The position numbers were made by a program, and so were the translations under genes. Below are positions 41,974 through 53,159 of a stretch of 64,000 nt of DNA, piece by piece. Every line of letters begins with the position of its first letter. The first letter of the stretch is position 1. The notes beneath the pieces are model-generated. The model worked only from the letters and a program-made list of their open reading frames with translations. It did not search any database and was not told the DNA's origin. Origin of the DNA: Steinernema hermaphroditum (lineage: Eukaryota > Nematoda > Chromadorea > Rhabditida > Steinernematidae); NCBI GenBank assembly GCA_030435675.1, contig CM059624.1, positions 1,636,769-1,700,768 on the forward strand, in the 5' to 3' direction.

Positions 41974-44069
41974 TGAAACCAGTGATCGCGCTCACGGACT
42001 CGGAGATTACACGCTGTTGGACACAATCGGTCAAAGCTCCTACAGATGCCGGAATTTACGTTGAGCGACGATGGAGAAAGTTTCGCGAACTTGCTGAGAA
42101 GTTCTTGGACCAGAAAATCCCTATGTCATTGGTTATATCAGTACGAAGGAGAACCCAGCGGATGTAGCGACAAGAGGAGTTACGAAAAACGAGTTTCACG
42201 ATCATATTTGGTGGACAGGACCAAGATATTTTACGGACGATATCGAAAATTACTGTAAAATTGCGCCGTTAACGAATGAGTCAAACGTGGAAGAATCGAA
42301 CATCGTACTTATCGCTGAAACAACGAATATTGACGAGATTATCCCATGGAAACGAACAAATTCGTTGCGCAAACTTGCGAATATCGTCGGATACGTTATG
42401 CGATTCATCCGCCATTGTTTGCAACGCTTACCGGACCATACAAAAGCAAAATTCGCTCATTTACAACTCGGATTTCGCAGCAGTGGAGTTAATTTAACGG
42501 CGAAGGAGATCAAAATCGCTCGTGAAACAATTATTCGTTCTCATCAGCAAGAAGCCGACACGGAAGGACGACTAAAAGAATTGAAGTATCTGGACCTATT
42601 TAAAGATGAATTTGGCGATGTGCGGGACGGTTACGAAGGGCAGAACTTCCGGATGCAACAAAATTCCCAATTCTGGTCGACTCTAAATCCCTGTTCGCAC
42701 AGTTAATTGCACGAGAAGAACACTCTACACTGGGACAACGATCTCTTCATCGCTCAAATCGATCAACAACATCGGTAGTTCGCGAAAAATATTGGATACC
42801 ATCTTTACGACGAATCGTTCGGAAGATTATCGGGAAATGTGTCGAATGCGAGCGCTACAACAACGCACCATTCCCGTACCCAAATACACCAGACTTACCA
42901 ACGCGAAGAGTTGTGAGGGCGCGACCGTTCCAGCACTGTGGATTAGACTATTTTGGACCCCTGGATTACAAAAACGGAACGGAAAGAAGTAAAGCCTACG
43001 GTTTGATAATTACCTGCGACAATGCGCCAACGTTTTTGCAAGGCTCGGACATATTAAACGAATTAATTACCGATGAAGAACAAAATGATGATTTTGCTCG
43101 CTTTTTCGCAGAGAAGCAGATCGAATGGAAAAGAATTACGCCATATAGTCCGTGGCAAGGAGGATTTTACGAACGATTGATTCAAGACGTGAAGCGATGT
43201 TTTTACAAAGCGACAGAACGTACACTTCTGAACTACGTGGATTTGATCACGATCTTTACGGAAATTGAAGCAATTTCAACAGCAGGCCGCTTACTTACGT
43301 CAATTCGCAGATGGAGGATTTACCTATTCTACGGCCGATCGACTTTTATCAACGAGATATGGTTTTACAATTGCTGCGAGGCGAAAATAGTCAAAATTGC
43401 TCGATTTACATGGACTCGGATGATACGTCAGCATTCCGCTCACGCCAAGAAGCGTTAGAAGCTCTCAAATCGTCGCGATTTTTCGTGGAAAAATTCTGGA
43501 AGATATTTCATCGCGAATATTTGACGAGTCTTCGAGAAAAACATCGAATTGGAATACACCAAGGACGGTCAAAAGATGTCACTATCAAAATCGGCAGTAT
43601 TGTGTTACTCGAAGAAGAAAGTCAACCAAGAAAGAACTGGAAACTCGGGAGGATTATTAGCGAAACGAAAGGATCAGATGGAAAAATTCGCGAAATAACG
43701 CTACGGCTGGGAAACCGCGAGCCTGTCAAGCGCCCGGTGAACCGAGTGATCCCGTTAGAAATTGACGATGAACCAGAGCAAGAGGAAGGAGATATAATCT
43801 ACGACCAAGGAAAAAGATATGTTATGGAAAAAATTGAAAAAAAAGTGAGAGAGAGAGAAAACGAAAAAAGTTTACTTCACTTGTGTGTTTTTTGTTGTTT
43901 ATCTACGTGTTTGCCACTATGGATTTATTATCAGTATGGACTTAGCAACGTCATCTTCAGTCTAGACAGGACCACGGAGGATTTTGCAGGCCGCCATTTG
44001 AGTCAGTTTTTGTGCGTACCACCTGCGGGTCGGTCGCTTTTGTGCTGTTGTATCGTCTTGTGCCAGTGA
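41974..44069 (+). pseudogene. BEL/Pao Pol 3' half (RNase H remnant, integrase, C-terminus)
   Basis: Several frames in sequence, with shifts and stops: VIALTDSEITRCW (RNase H), VTKNEFHDHIWWTGPRYF, a pre-integrase region around 42290-42700, then integrase RPFQHCGLDYFGPLDY (first Asp), CDNAPTF (second Asp) only about 20 residues later, and ITPYSPWQGGFYERLI (Glu region). The spacing between the first two Asp is far too short, showing an internal deletion. The C-terminus (IKIGSIVLLEEESQPRKNWKLGR) is the usual last domain. A 3' LTR may start near 43857, but no 5' partner is visible. Confidence 0.8.
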
Positions 44070-44099
44070 TCGGTGAATAAAATAGTAACCGTTCATTGT

Positions 44100-44776
44100 G
44101 CCCCTCGTCTTCTACACTTCGCGGATTTAATAAGCAGCGACGTTCGGGTCAACGCGAGCTTGAAGAGCAAGTGTATCAACGGAATCGCAGTTGTTTTGGC
44201 TGACACAACTTGCGACGCTTTTCACAGATCGGTTTATACCGCGTGGCACGATCTATTGCGGTTCTATTCGGAAGAATCGCACAGGTCGGTTTGGCGAGCA
44301 ACCCTTGGATCTTTTTAGTGAACCACCTCTGGCAGCACGGGTGTTGTTTCCGTTAGAATGGCGTATTTCGGTGAACGACGGTCGGTTCTGTTGTGGGACA
44401 TATGACCTTGCTGGGCAGAGCGCTGGCCGTCCTGACGACTGTGATTCGGGGCCGTAGGTGGGCGGAATCCTATTGTGGGTTGATGGCCGGACGGCTGTGG
44501 GCGTGACTGCTCCGGTTGTCTGCGGCTGGCCATCTGGGGCCGTATGCACGAAAGTGTGAAGTGCCTCACACTCGCCTCACACTCCTCACAGTGGCGGAAG
44601 GTGTGAGAAGTCGCCTCATACTTGAAATCCTTCGCATATTTTGGCGAAAAAATTTGCAATTTTCACGTTTTCTGAGATTTTTCTTTTTTCTATGTTGTTC
44701 TCGATACATTTCTGTTTCTGTTTATGTGGCTTCGGGTATTGTCACTTAATCCCATCGTCATGTATACGATGTGATT
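44100..44776. other. No gene; contains inverted partner of 46391-46477
   Basis: 44251-44337 is an inverted ~85-bp copy of 46391-46477. Near 44560-44640 there are repeated CTCACACTC/GTGTGAAG motifs that can pair. I find no gene. Confidence 0.55.
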
Positions 44777-46288
44777 TCAGATAATGTTATTGGTCGTGTT
44801 AATCCTTCCAATGGTTTGCAGATTGAACTTTAAAGCTGCTTTCGTCGATACGTACGTTCTGTTCGAGCCGGAGCCCAGTATGACTGTAATTGACTCATAT
44901 TTCCCTAATTCGCTATTATAGATCATCGCGTCGCCAGAAAGAACGTAAGAGTTGCTGTTCACCGTTGATTCACTGCTCGAGCTGTTCGATTGATCCGTGC
45001 AAAGCACGTGTACAGGTTCTGACGGCTTTGAATTCCCCATTCTATCATTTGATCCATTAATGATGCGAGTTTGGTAGTTCGCCCCACGTGAGTCCGGTGT
45101 TTGTCGATTAACTATCTTTCCAAAGCATATCGCTACGTGATGATTTCCCGAACAGCTTCTACACATTGGTTGATTGCAATCGTTCGTCCGATGACCCTGT
45201 TTCAAACAGCGAAAGGAACGATTCTCTGATCTGGTAACATTCCGGCGTTCATCGATACTTCTGTATTTTAGACAGTTCTCTGCTAAGTGCCCAGCCATAT
45301 CGCACAAGACGCAAGTGATAGAAGTTTTGCGCTCATAAGCGGTAAACGACGTTTGATTTGCTGCTTTCTGCTCCAAGTTGCTTCCTTGTCAAAGTCTTTT
45401 GTCTTTTGTCAAAATTCTTTGTGTCATGAACGGGAACTTCTTTAGTATCTTCAGCCAGGTATCGCTGTTATCAACTGGTTGATCCGTTCGTTTCATTTGA
45501 TCATAGATCGCGCTAATGTCATCGAGAAGTTGTCGTTGACTTCGGACTGAGTTGTCCTTGCACGAGAGTTTCGACATCCGATCATATAGTACTTCAATGA
45601 GTTCCTCGTCATTTCCGAATCTATTTTCTAATATTTTGAGCGCTCTATCGTAGTTTTCAGCCACTGGTTCGATATTTTGAATCGCTCTTCTCGCGTCTCC
45701 TCCGGTTGACAATAACAATTGGTTGAATCGATAAGTTTTCGAAAACCGTTCTTTGTGGTAGTTGTCCATGAACATAATCATGAACCGCCGGTAGTCCCAA
45801 ATATCGCCATAAAACTTTGGAATTTGTGTCACTGGTGGGTCCTTTTCTTTGTCGTCTCGTTTTTAATCTTTTTCAACTGGAACCTTCTTCTGTTTCTGCC
45901 TCGATATAACTATTTCTAGATCCGATTCGTTATCAAGTAAGTCCTCGTGTACGTCTGTGAGCCGGTCAATGATCAACTCCGTTTCAGCTGTAACCTCCGT
46001 GAAATCAACTGCCGCCTTCTCCTTGATACTGAGTTCTCCAAACGCTTCTGTAAACTCGTTATAAGCATGGTCAAGTTGCTCAAGGTGGTCTTTAATCCTC
46101 TTTTGCGCTCCTTTCACTCTCGAAAGTTTGCTCTCGGCCTCTTCTGGCCACTCTTCCTTTTCATCGCTAATTTTGACAAGATACTTTTCCGCTCGATCTC
46201 CGCGACGTCTGAGAGCATTAATCTGCTTCTGCAAGATAAATCCCAAGAGTCCATCAAACTGTTGAGTGGTGTGTAATCCAACGATCAA
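44777..46288 (-). pseudogene. BEL/Pao gag-protease fragment, minus strand
   Basis: Minus order: N-terminal gag 46288-45863 (QINALRRRGDRAEKYLVK, coiled-coil-like), gag core 45832-45389 (VTQIPKFYGDIWDYRRF), then zinc knuckles and protease 45376-44777 (CVLCDMAGHLAENC, CRSCSGNHHVAIC, VILGSGSNRTYVS). Compared with the copy at 47831-50123, about 60 residues between ILTKD and the knuckle region are deleted. The protease active-site Asp is replaced by Gly (LGSG against LDSG). Dead copy. Confidence 0.85.
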
Positions 46289-46390
46289 AGACTAGACCAG
46301 TCCGAAAATGCCGCTTCCTTCCAAATGAAATCCGATCGATAACAAGTAGATTCAAAGTCGGCCGATGCACCATAAAACGGCGGCTGTCCG

Positions 46391-47147
46391 CTGCCAAAGG
46401 TGGTTCCCTAAAAAGATCCAAGGGTTGCTCGCCAAACCGACCTGTGCGATTCTTCCGAATAGAACCGCAATAGATCGGAAATCACACTCCCCCTGGGCGA
46501 GTCCCATCGTACTAGTGAAGAAGAAGGACAGATCGATCCATATGTGCGTTGACTATGGGAAGCTCAACAACGTTACCGAGAAAGATGCGTTCCCGGTTCC
46601 AAACATCAACGAAATGTTGTCTTCCTTTTGCAACAAAAAGTACTTCTCGACGTTCGACCTGCTCTCAGGCTATTGGCAGATACGAATGGACCCCGACTCT
46701 GTGCAGAAGACGGCCTTTACCTCGCCGTTAGGCCTCTACGAATTCACCGTGATGCCTTTCGGACTGACGAACGCCGTAGCTACGTTCCAGAGGGCGATCA
46801 AAGGGATCTTTGAAGACATCTTGACGCAATACGTGTTCGCTTATGTCGACGACATTCTGGTGGCATCAGAAACTTGGGAGGAACACATACTGCACCTCAA
46901 GGAAGTGTTAAAGCGTCTGAAGAACGCAGGACTTCGACTGAAGGCCCAGATGTGCTGTTTGGCGAAGGATGAAGTTCAGTCCCTGGGTCATCTATTGACA
47001 ACCGACGGACTGAAGATGGACCCCGAGAAAGTCGCCCCTATGCGAGACTACCCAGAACCGAAGAACGTGAAAGAGCTGCAACGGTTTCACGGATTGGTGT
47101 CGTACAATCGCAAATTTGTGGAAGGGTTCGCTCAGATCGGTTCCAGG
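46391..47147 (+). pseudogene. Ty3/gypsy reverse transcriptase fragment
   Basis: From about 46490: HSPWASPIVLVKKKD, CVDYGKLNNVT, FSTFDLLSGYWQI, FTVMPFGLTNAVATFQ, and the catalytic box FAYVDDILVASE, then GHLLTTDGLKMDPEKV and ELQRFHGLVSYNRKF. About 220 codons without a stop. The segment before 46478 is fused in frame but is not gypsy-like; it is the inverted partner of 44251-44337. The fragment ends where the 463-bp hAT MITE is inserted and does not resume as gypsy beyond it. Confidence 0.85.
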
Positions 47148-47610
47148 CAGAGATACCACATGAGCCGGAGTCGAGCCGAAGTCACCGAGCTAAGCCGGAG
47201 CCGAGCCGGCTCGGACCACCCGCCTCGGCTCGGCTCGTAAAACCCGAGCCGGCTCCGGCTCTGGCTCATCGGCTACGAGCCGGGCCCGAGCCGGAGCCTG
47301 ACCATATATACTAGGGAAAATTCCGACTGTTCGAAGGGAGCGGTAGCAGAGGACGAGAGAAATTCCGATGCCTTTGCTCCGCCGCTGTATGCCATGCTCG
47401 TCGTCTGCGCCATTTTTACCGACGCCTGCGAACGGTTGATATTGTCCCTATTATATATTGGGGCGCCGTGGGCCGACTCGGGTTTGGCTCCGAGCCGGCG
47501 AGCCGGAGCCGGAGCCGAGGCGGGTGGTCCGAGTCGGGCAAAAGAGCCGGAGCCACGAGCCGGAGCCGGCTCGGCTCCGATTGCGAAATCCACCCGAGTC
47601 GGCATCTCTG
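47148..47610. mobile_element. hAT-type MITE, 463 bp
   Basis: Ends CAGAGATACC and GGCATCTCTG. GTTCCAGG is at 47140-47147 and 47611-47618, an exact 8-bp duplication. Both arms are GC-rich with GAGCCGGAGCCG-type units that pair across the element, and it shares ends with 1307-1397. No coding capacity. Confidence 0.88.
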
Positions 47611-47619
47611 GTTCCAGGA

Positions 47620-47680
47620 CATAATGGCCAAAAAAAAATGGCCAAAAAAATGGCCAAAGCTGAAAAATGGCCAAAATGTA
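47620..47680. repeat. ATGGCCAAAAA tandem motif
   Basis: About five copies of ATGGCCAAAA-type units of 10-14 bp at the junction of the gypsy fragment and the next BEL copy. Confidence 0.6.
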
Positions 47681-47749
47681 ACTTTTCTTCTCTTGTTTCC
47701 AGTTGCTCATTCTTCATTTCCGCCACATTACAGATAATCATATTGTCGT

Positions 47750-50123
47750 TTTCAAAGTTCGGTGTATTGTATTTCCACGTAATCATTGCACCAAATGTTG
47801 TAGGAATAACGTGAAGACCTGATGGCAGCTTTATATCCCATTTGCTACTATAGTCTGTTTCTCCACCGCTTCGATCGTAATCTTCATTCCGCTTGACGTC
47901 ATAAGATCCATCTGCTTCACTTCGCACGTCTCCCGAACTGGAGATAACTGTCCAAACGTTTGAACCGTAGTTGTGATCTTTCCAACAGTTGGTAGGTTAA
48001 ACTTTGACGCTGCTCTTGCCGACACGTAAGTCTTGTTGGAGCCGGAGTCTAATATCAAGGTAATTGATTCGTATTTCCGTAAATCGGAGTTGTAGATCAT
48101 GGCTTGGCCGGAGAGAACGTATGATTGGCTGCTGGAGCTCTTTAAACTGGTTGCATTATCAGACTGGTTCGTGCAAAGCACATGTAATGATTCCGTTGGT
48201 TTAGAAGGATTGATACGGTTCGGTCCATGACTATTACGACCCTGATAATTTGATCCGCGTAAGTCCGATGATTGTCGATTAACCGTCTTCCCAAAACAGA
48301 TTGCGATATGGTGGTTTCCCGAACAATGTCCACATTTCGGCTGATTGCATTCGTTCGTTCTGTGACCTCGTTTCAGACAGCGAAAACACCGATTCTCCAG
48401 CTTAATAACATTCCGGCGTTCGTCGTTTGTTCGATATTTAAGACAGTTCTCCGTCGGATGGCCGGACAGATCGCACAAGTTACAGGTAAGTGGAGTCTTT
48501 TGTTCCCACGGTTTGTAAGTAACGTGATCAGCTTGTTGTGGTTCGAGTCTATTCCGTTGAGCGTGAACATCGCCAAATTTTGTATGTGCGCTTCGTTCCG
48601 AATGACTAATCCGTTCCGCACGCATATTAATTTCTTGTTTCGTGAGTTGTTGTCGAGAGAGCTTCATGAGAATCTCCTCCAGCTGTTCGATAAGCAAAGT
48701 AACATTGTTCTTGTTGTAACAGTAGTCCTTCGTTAAGATCCGTTGGGTTTGGAACGGAAATTTCTTCACAATCTTTAGCCACGTGTCACGATTGTCAACA
48801 GGCTGATCCGTACGTTTCATCTGATCGTATATAGCGATAATGTCATCAAGAAGTTGACGCTGGCTACGAATAGTATTATCCTTGCACATAAGTTTCGCCA
48901 TTCGATCGGAAAGCACCTCGATAAGTTCTTCATCATTTCCAAATCTGTTCTCAAGTATTTTAAGAGCTCGATCATAGTTTTCCGCGATAGGTTCAATATT
49001 CTAGATCGCTCGTTTGGCATCTCCTCCAGTTGATAATAACAGCTGAGTGAATCGGTAAGTTTTCGAATATCGCTCCTTATGGTAATTGTCTTTGAACGAT
49101 TTTTACGATTTACGATTTACGATTTATCTTCCCGAATCAACGGCTTACGCCGTGCAGGACGTCTCATATATGCACAAAGAAGAACAAAGTCACACCGTAG
49201 CCGCTGATTTTCTTCTGGTTTCGGTGGAGCAGACGAATCCGAAGAGAATCCAGCGTTCCCATCAGTATGCGCGGGCGTCGAAGTCGTGAAGAGTTGATTC
49301 CGGAAGTGGCGCGGCGGCGGAGAACAGCGAACGGAACGGAGGGGCATCTTCGGTTCAGCTGGCGGCGCAGACTTCGGAGTTAAAGCGGCTCTTCGGCTTC
49401 TCTGGCGGCGCGGGTGGAGTCGGGCGGTTGTGACGGCTTCTTGGCGAGACGGTGGAACTGCGGCTCCCTGGTGTTCCAGGCCTTCTGGAAGCCGGGGCGA
49501 TCATTGCGCCAACAACGACGGCCGAGAACGACCGCTCACTCAACTCATTCGGCCCATACAGCCTCAGAGAGAGAGAGCGAGTGGACGACCCGACCGATCG
49601 CTGGGGACACAAATGAAAGTATCATTGTCTTTGAACATGATCATAAATCGTCGAAAGTCCCATATATCTCCATAGAACTTCGGGATTTGCGTAACTGGAG
49701 GATCTCTCTCTTTGTCATCGTACTTAATCTCTCGTTTAGTTTCCTGTTCAGTCTTTTTCAACGGCGTCAGTATCTCCAGTCAGTACTCATATCTCGCAAG
49801 TCTTCTTCGATATCTGTGAGACGATCAATAATCAATTCTGTTTCAGCAGTGATGGAGGGGAAATCAACTGATGCCTTCTCTTCGTTGTCAAGTTTCGCAA
49901 ATGATTCCGAAAAGTCAGTATAAACTTCATCGAGCTGCTTGAGATGCTCAGTGATTCTCTTCTGGGCTGCTTTCACTTTCAAGAGTTTGCTGTCTCTCTC
50001 TTCTGGCCACTCAATCCTTTCCTCGATAAACTTTAGCAAGTATTTTTCCGCTCTATCTCCGCGACGACGAAGAGCATTGATTTGTTGACTGGCTGCGACG
50101 ACAGATATGATAACAATAGGCAT
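47750..50123 (-). pseudogene. BEL/Pao gag-protease, minus strand, split by a SINE
   Basis: Minus order: N-terminal gag from 50123 (QINALRRRGDRAEKYLLK), VTQIPKFYGDIWDFRRF, then a 526-bp SINE-like insert (49098-49623), then YHKERYSKTYRF and the frame 48916-47831 with zinc knuckles (CNLCDLSGHPTENC, CFRCLKRGHRTNEC, CGHCSGNHHIAIC) and protease (LILDSGSNKTYVS, Asp intact). After the stop at 47831 the LPSGLHVIPTTFGAMITWKY segment shows an internal deletion of Pol sequence. Stops also occur near 49020 and 49790. No RT. Confidence 0.85.
49098..49623 (-). mobile_element. SINE-like retroelement copy B, 526 bp
   Basis: ATTGTCTTTGAAC is at 49085-49097 and 49624-49636, an exact 13-bp duplication. The minus-strand 3' end reads ACGGCGTAAGCCGTTGATTC and then repeated AAATCGT units. 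The 5' half has GGTCGGGTCGTCCACTCGC. It interrupts the BEL gag cleanly: removing it restores the codon order KDN then YHKER. Confidence 0.9.
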
Positions 50124-50730
50124 AAAAAATCCAAAACCAAACAGTACTCAACAACGAACCAATCAGTCTAACCGCAACTGTAAACATGACGAAAAAAAAT
50201 GATTGTTTTCCAAGTGTCCCATTTTCAATGCACCAACCCAATACAAACGGGGAATCCGAGTGCTGCGCATAAAGTGGGCCGACGTTGTAGTAGATTGTTA
50301 GCCGATTCTACAGTTCGACTCGAACCTTCGAATATCGAATACTCGATTCGAAATTCGAGGACTTTAAGTATTCGACATATGTGGGGGATCGTTGGTGAGG
50401 AGCGGTGTGAAGAGAGCGCAGATGGCGGCAGACAAAGGACATGGAGTGACGTGCAGAGGGCATTCGATTTTTCTATCTTCGATGGGCATACAGCAATTGT
50501 CCCCTGTATATGTTGCGGCGCCCAGAAGCCGAACCGCGTATGGCCTTTCTCCATCATCTCGACGCCATCGATTTCAGCTCTTTCGGCAGCAACTCAAGAC
50601 GTTTTAGGTCTTGCACGGAATATGCATTCGCAAACAGATCACACCTCACGGAAAGAGCGATGCACGACATTGATCGCATTGTATGGCACAACATATCCTA
50701 GATCATACACCGCTAGTCTTCACTCCCGCC
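50124..50730. other. Intergenic with mariner-like and AT-rich repeat pieces
   Basis: AAGTGTCCCATTTTCAATGC at about 50209-50228 matches the mariner-like end at 52842. TTCGAATATCGAATACTCGATTCG near 50328-50355 is a palindromic repeat end. No gene supported. Confidence 0.45.
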
Positions 50731-51399
50731 ATGGACACAGTGCCGTTCATCTTCTGCGATGCCGTTGTCTCGACGCTCACGTATCTGCTCATAGATCAAC
50801 CTTTTGGCGGCACATGGGGTGTCGCTCTGAAATCTCATCAGGAGATGCGCAAAAATTTTGTGCTTAGGATCTCCTATGATCATAGGGGATTCAGTTACGA
50901 TTTATCAGCTTGGCGTGAAACTCAGAATCTCAGCTTTCAGGAACTAGCGAATCTCCCTGAGAAATACACACGCATCGCTGATGTGGTCATCACAGAGTAT
51001 ATGCGTTACAAACACTCTTCTTCTGAAAGGAACATTTTGCAATTTTTAACGTTTGCGAGACGCCTCATCAATGAAGCAAGAATTCACTTTCGTATCTGGA
51101 ATAAAGAGACAAACGCCTTCAATGATTGCTTCTCGCTGCTGTCTGTCGTCAACTTCTCCGAGATTGTTTTCCTTTCAGCTTGTCTGCCCTCGCAGTTCTA
51201 CAGTTTTTTGGAGGCACAAGTGCACTCAGGGCGTTTGGAAAGAGCGAAGATTTTTGGAGAATGGCCAATAGAAACAGTGCAATGCCAGTGGTTCGGGTAC
51301 TACCGCTGGCCAAGAAAAATAGTGCAGATTCTGGAGAAAACGATGAGCAGGAGCGATGATAGTATATATAGCCGTGATAAGATGTTGTGTTTGTCGTGA
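50731..51399 (+). CDS. F-box-associated-like nematode family protein
   Basis: A single exon of 222 aa starting MDTVPFIFCDAVVSTLTYLL. The MDxVPxxF start is shared with the gene at 2239. No conserved catalytic residues, signal or membrane segment. The Leu/Phe-rich helical composition with SFQELANLPEKYTR and SIYSRDKMLCLS near the end resembles members of expanded nematode F-box/FTH-like families, in which this N-terminus replaces or follows a degenerate F-box. The family assignment is inferred from the start motif and general look only. The C-terminal end may be truncated. The frame is intact. Confidence 0.6.
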   Translation: MDTVPFIFCDAVVSTLTYLLIDQPFGGTWGVALKSHQEMRKNFVLRISYDHRGFSYDLSAWRETQNLSFQELANLPEKYTRIADVVITEYMRYKHSSSERNILQFLTFARRLINEARIHFRIWNKETNAFNDCFSLLSVVNFSEIVFLSACLPSQFYSFLEAQVHSGRLERAKIFGEWPIETVQCQWFGYYRWPRKIVQILEKTMSRSDDSIYSRDKMLCLS

Positions 51400-52562
51400 T
51401 TACGACGAAACCGGCATCCTACCCCCTCTCTATGCAGACTGTGCAATAATCTGGCGAGGCCTCCCGCCACTTTTATGTTATGTAACCCTTGAGTAAAGTT
51501 GTGCGCTACTTCCTCTCCTCTGTCCCTGAGTCTCACACGATACTCTATTGAGCTTCTCTAGCATTGAACTCTACATGGTGCATCGGCTAAAATAAAAAAG
51601 CCAAAAGAAAAGTCCCGCGCGGCGGACTCACTCAACGACCTCAACACACACCCAAAGAGTCAGTGCCGACTCGCTGTCCACCGGCTTTCCTTCGCTTCGC
51701 AAAAGAACCCTCTACAAAGCCATTGAATTCGAAGCGACAATCGACTCACTTCCACTCGCCTAGAGAGTAAAGTCTCGCGAATCCGGCACACTAGCTTACA
51801 CGGTCTAAGGCGATCTCTGGAGCGAACTAGGGCCGGAATCAGCGACGAAGTGTTCATGGTCACGACGAAGAAGTTTAAGAAACGTAAAACGATGTCGGAG
51901 ATTCCAGGAACAGCCTTTACGAAACTAGTGTTTGTAAAATACCTCTAAAGGGTTTTTCTCGCGCACCAATCTTTCGAAGACTGCTTTTCTAGGTGCGAAC
52001 GCAATACGACTTCTGAACAAATGTCGGTGTCGCTCATTTTCGACCTCTTTTCTTATTTGGAGTGATTTCTTCTGGTGTCACCCGTTGTGGACGAGCACAT
52101 ATAACGGTTAGATAGAGTTAAGAGTGTGCTACATAAATAGTAAAAAAAGAATCTCGCAGCTCAAAATGGAGAGCCATTCTGGGGGTCGACTTGAAAATGT
52201 GTGGTTTCAGGCACCATTCCTGAAGTGTGCTTTTTTTAACATTTGGCCGTGGAGTTGTTATGCGTGCATGGCTGTGAGTAAGGGCTATCGAGCTGTGAGT
52301 GAGGGCTATCTGCTCTATATCCCCATTCTCTGTTACGGTACTTAACCAATTAGAAATGTTGGAGTTAACGAAACATGATCAAATCCGATGATCCGAAAAG
52401 ACCATCTTTTTGAGACCAGCTCATGTTCTGATATATGAGGACCACATACATAGGTGCATTCGGTAGATTAGACCCAAGGATGCTCATCAAGAGGAATGCA
52501 ATGGACAACTGTCGAATCATAGTGTGGGGTGAGAGTTCGAGAAGTCACCCATCCATTTTGCC
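51400..52562. other. Intergenic, no supported gene
   Basis: I see only short overlapping frames and no RNA gene. A GT-rich CTCGAGTCA-type repeat is absent; composition is ordinary. Confidence 0.4.
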
Positions 52563-52574
52563 ACAAGTCTAAAC

Positions 52575-52805
52575 GAGTTACGAGTTTACGAGTTTATTTC
52601 TCGTATCTAAGGCTTACGCCTTGCGAGACGTCATATATATATAGACGTCATATATATTTTCGTCACACTTTCGAATCACGAAAACGAAAAAAGGTCTTTC
52701 ATTTATGTTCCCAGTGATCGGTCGGGTCGTCCACTCGCTCTCTCTGAGGCTGCCTGGGGCCGACTGAGTTGAGTCAGCGGTCGTTCTCGGCCGTCATTGT
52801 TGGTT
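52575..52805 (-). mobile_element. SINE-like copy C, 231 bp, internally inverted
   Basis: ACAAGTCTAAAC is at 52563-52574 and 52806-52817, an exact 12-bp duplication. The minus-strand 3' end has AAGGCGTAAGCCTTAGATAC and an AAACTCGT tail. The 5' block GTCGTCCACTCGC stands on the plus strand here, opposite to copy B, so the 5' part is inverted relative to the tail. Confidence 0.85.
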
Positions 52806-52841
52806 ACAAGTCTAAACACGACGAGAAAAATGAATGTTTGT

Positions 52842-52931
52842 CAGGTGTCCCATTTTCAATGCTCCAACCCGCGAAAATTTTCACGGAAATCTGTTGAATT
52901 TTCGGCGTTACAAAACTTATGAGACACCCTG
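52842..52931. mobile_element. Mariner-like short element
   Basis: Imperfect inverted ends CAGGTGTCCCATTTT and, inverted, CAGGGTGTCTCATAAG, 90 bp apart. TA follows the right end but GT precedes the left, so the target duplication is not intact. Confidence 0.55.
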
Positions 52932-53104
52932 TACAGCCATGAACGAGGCGATCGTCGCTGTGAGAACAGCAATAACCTGGAAGACGTAAGGGTCCGTGTT
53001 TCTTCCGAGTTCTCCATTCCGAAAGAAATTCGTGAAAAATTATCCACTTATTATCATTTAAGGTGTTACCGATACCCACTGGCCTAAGAAAGAGTGGTAT
53101 CTAC

Positions 53105-53151
53105 TAGGGATGCACCCGGTTCCGGTTTTTCCGGTTGCCGGTGCATCCCTA
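53105..53151. mobile_element. Miniature hAT-like element, 47 bp
   Basis: TAGGGATGCACC and its exact inverse GGTGCATCCCTA bound the element. GTATCTAC precedes (53097-53104) and follows (53152-53159), an exact 8-bp duplication. The 23-bp interior has GGTTCCGG and CCGGTTGCC. Confidence 0.85.
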
Positions 53152-53159
53152 GTATCTAC

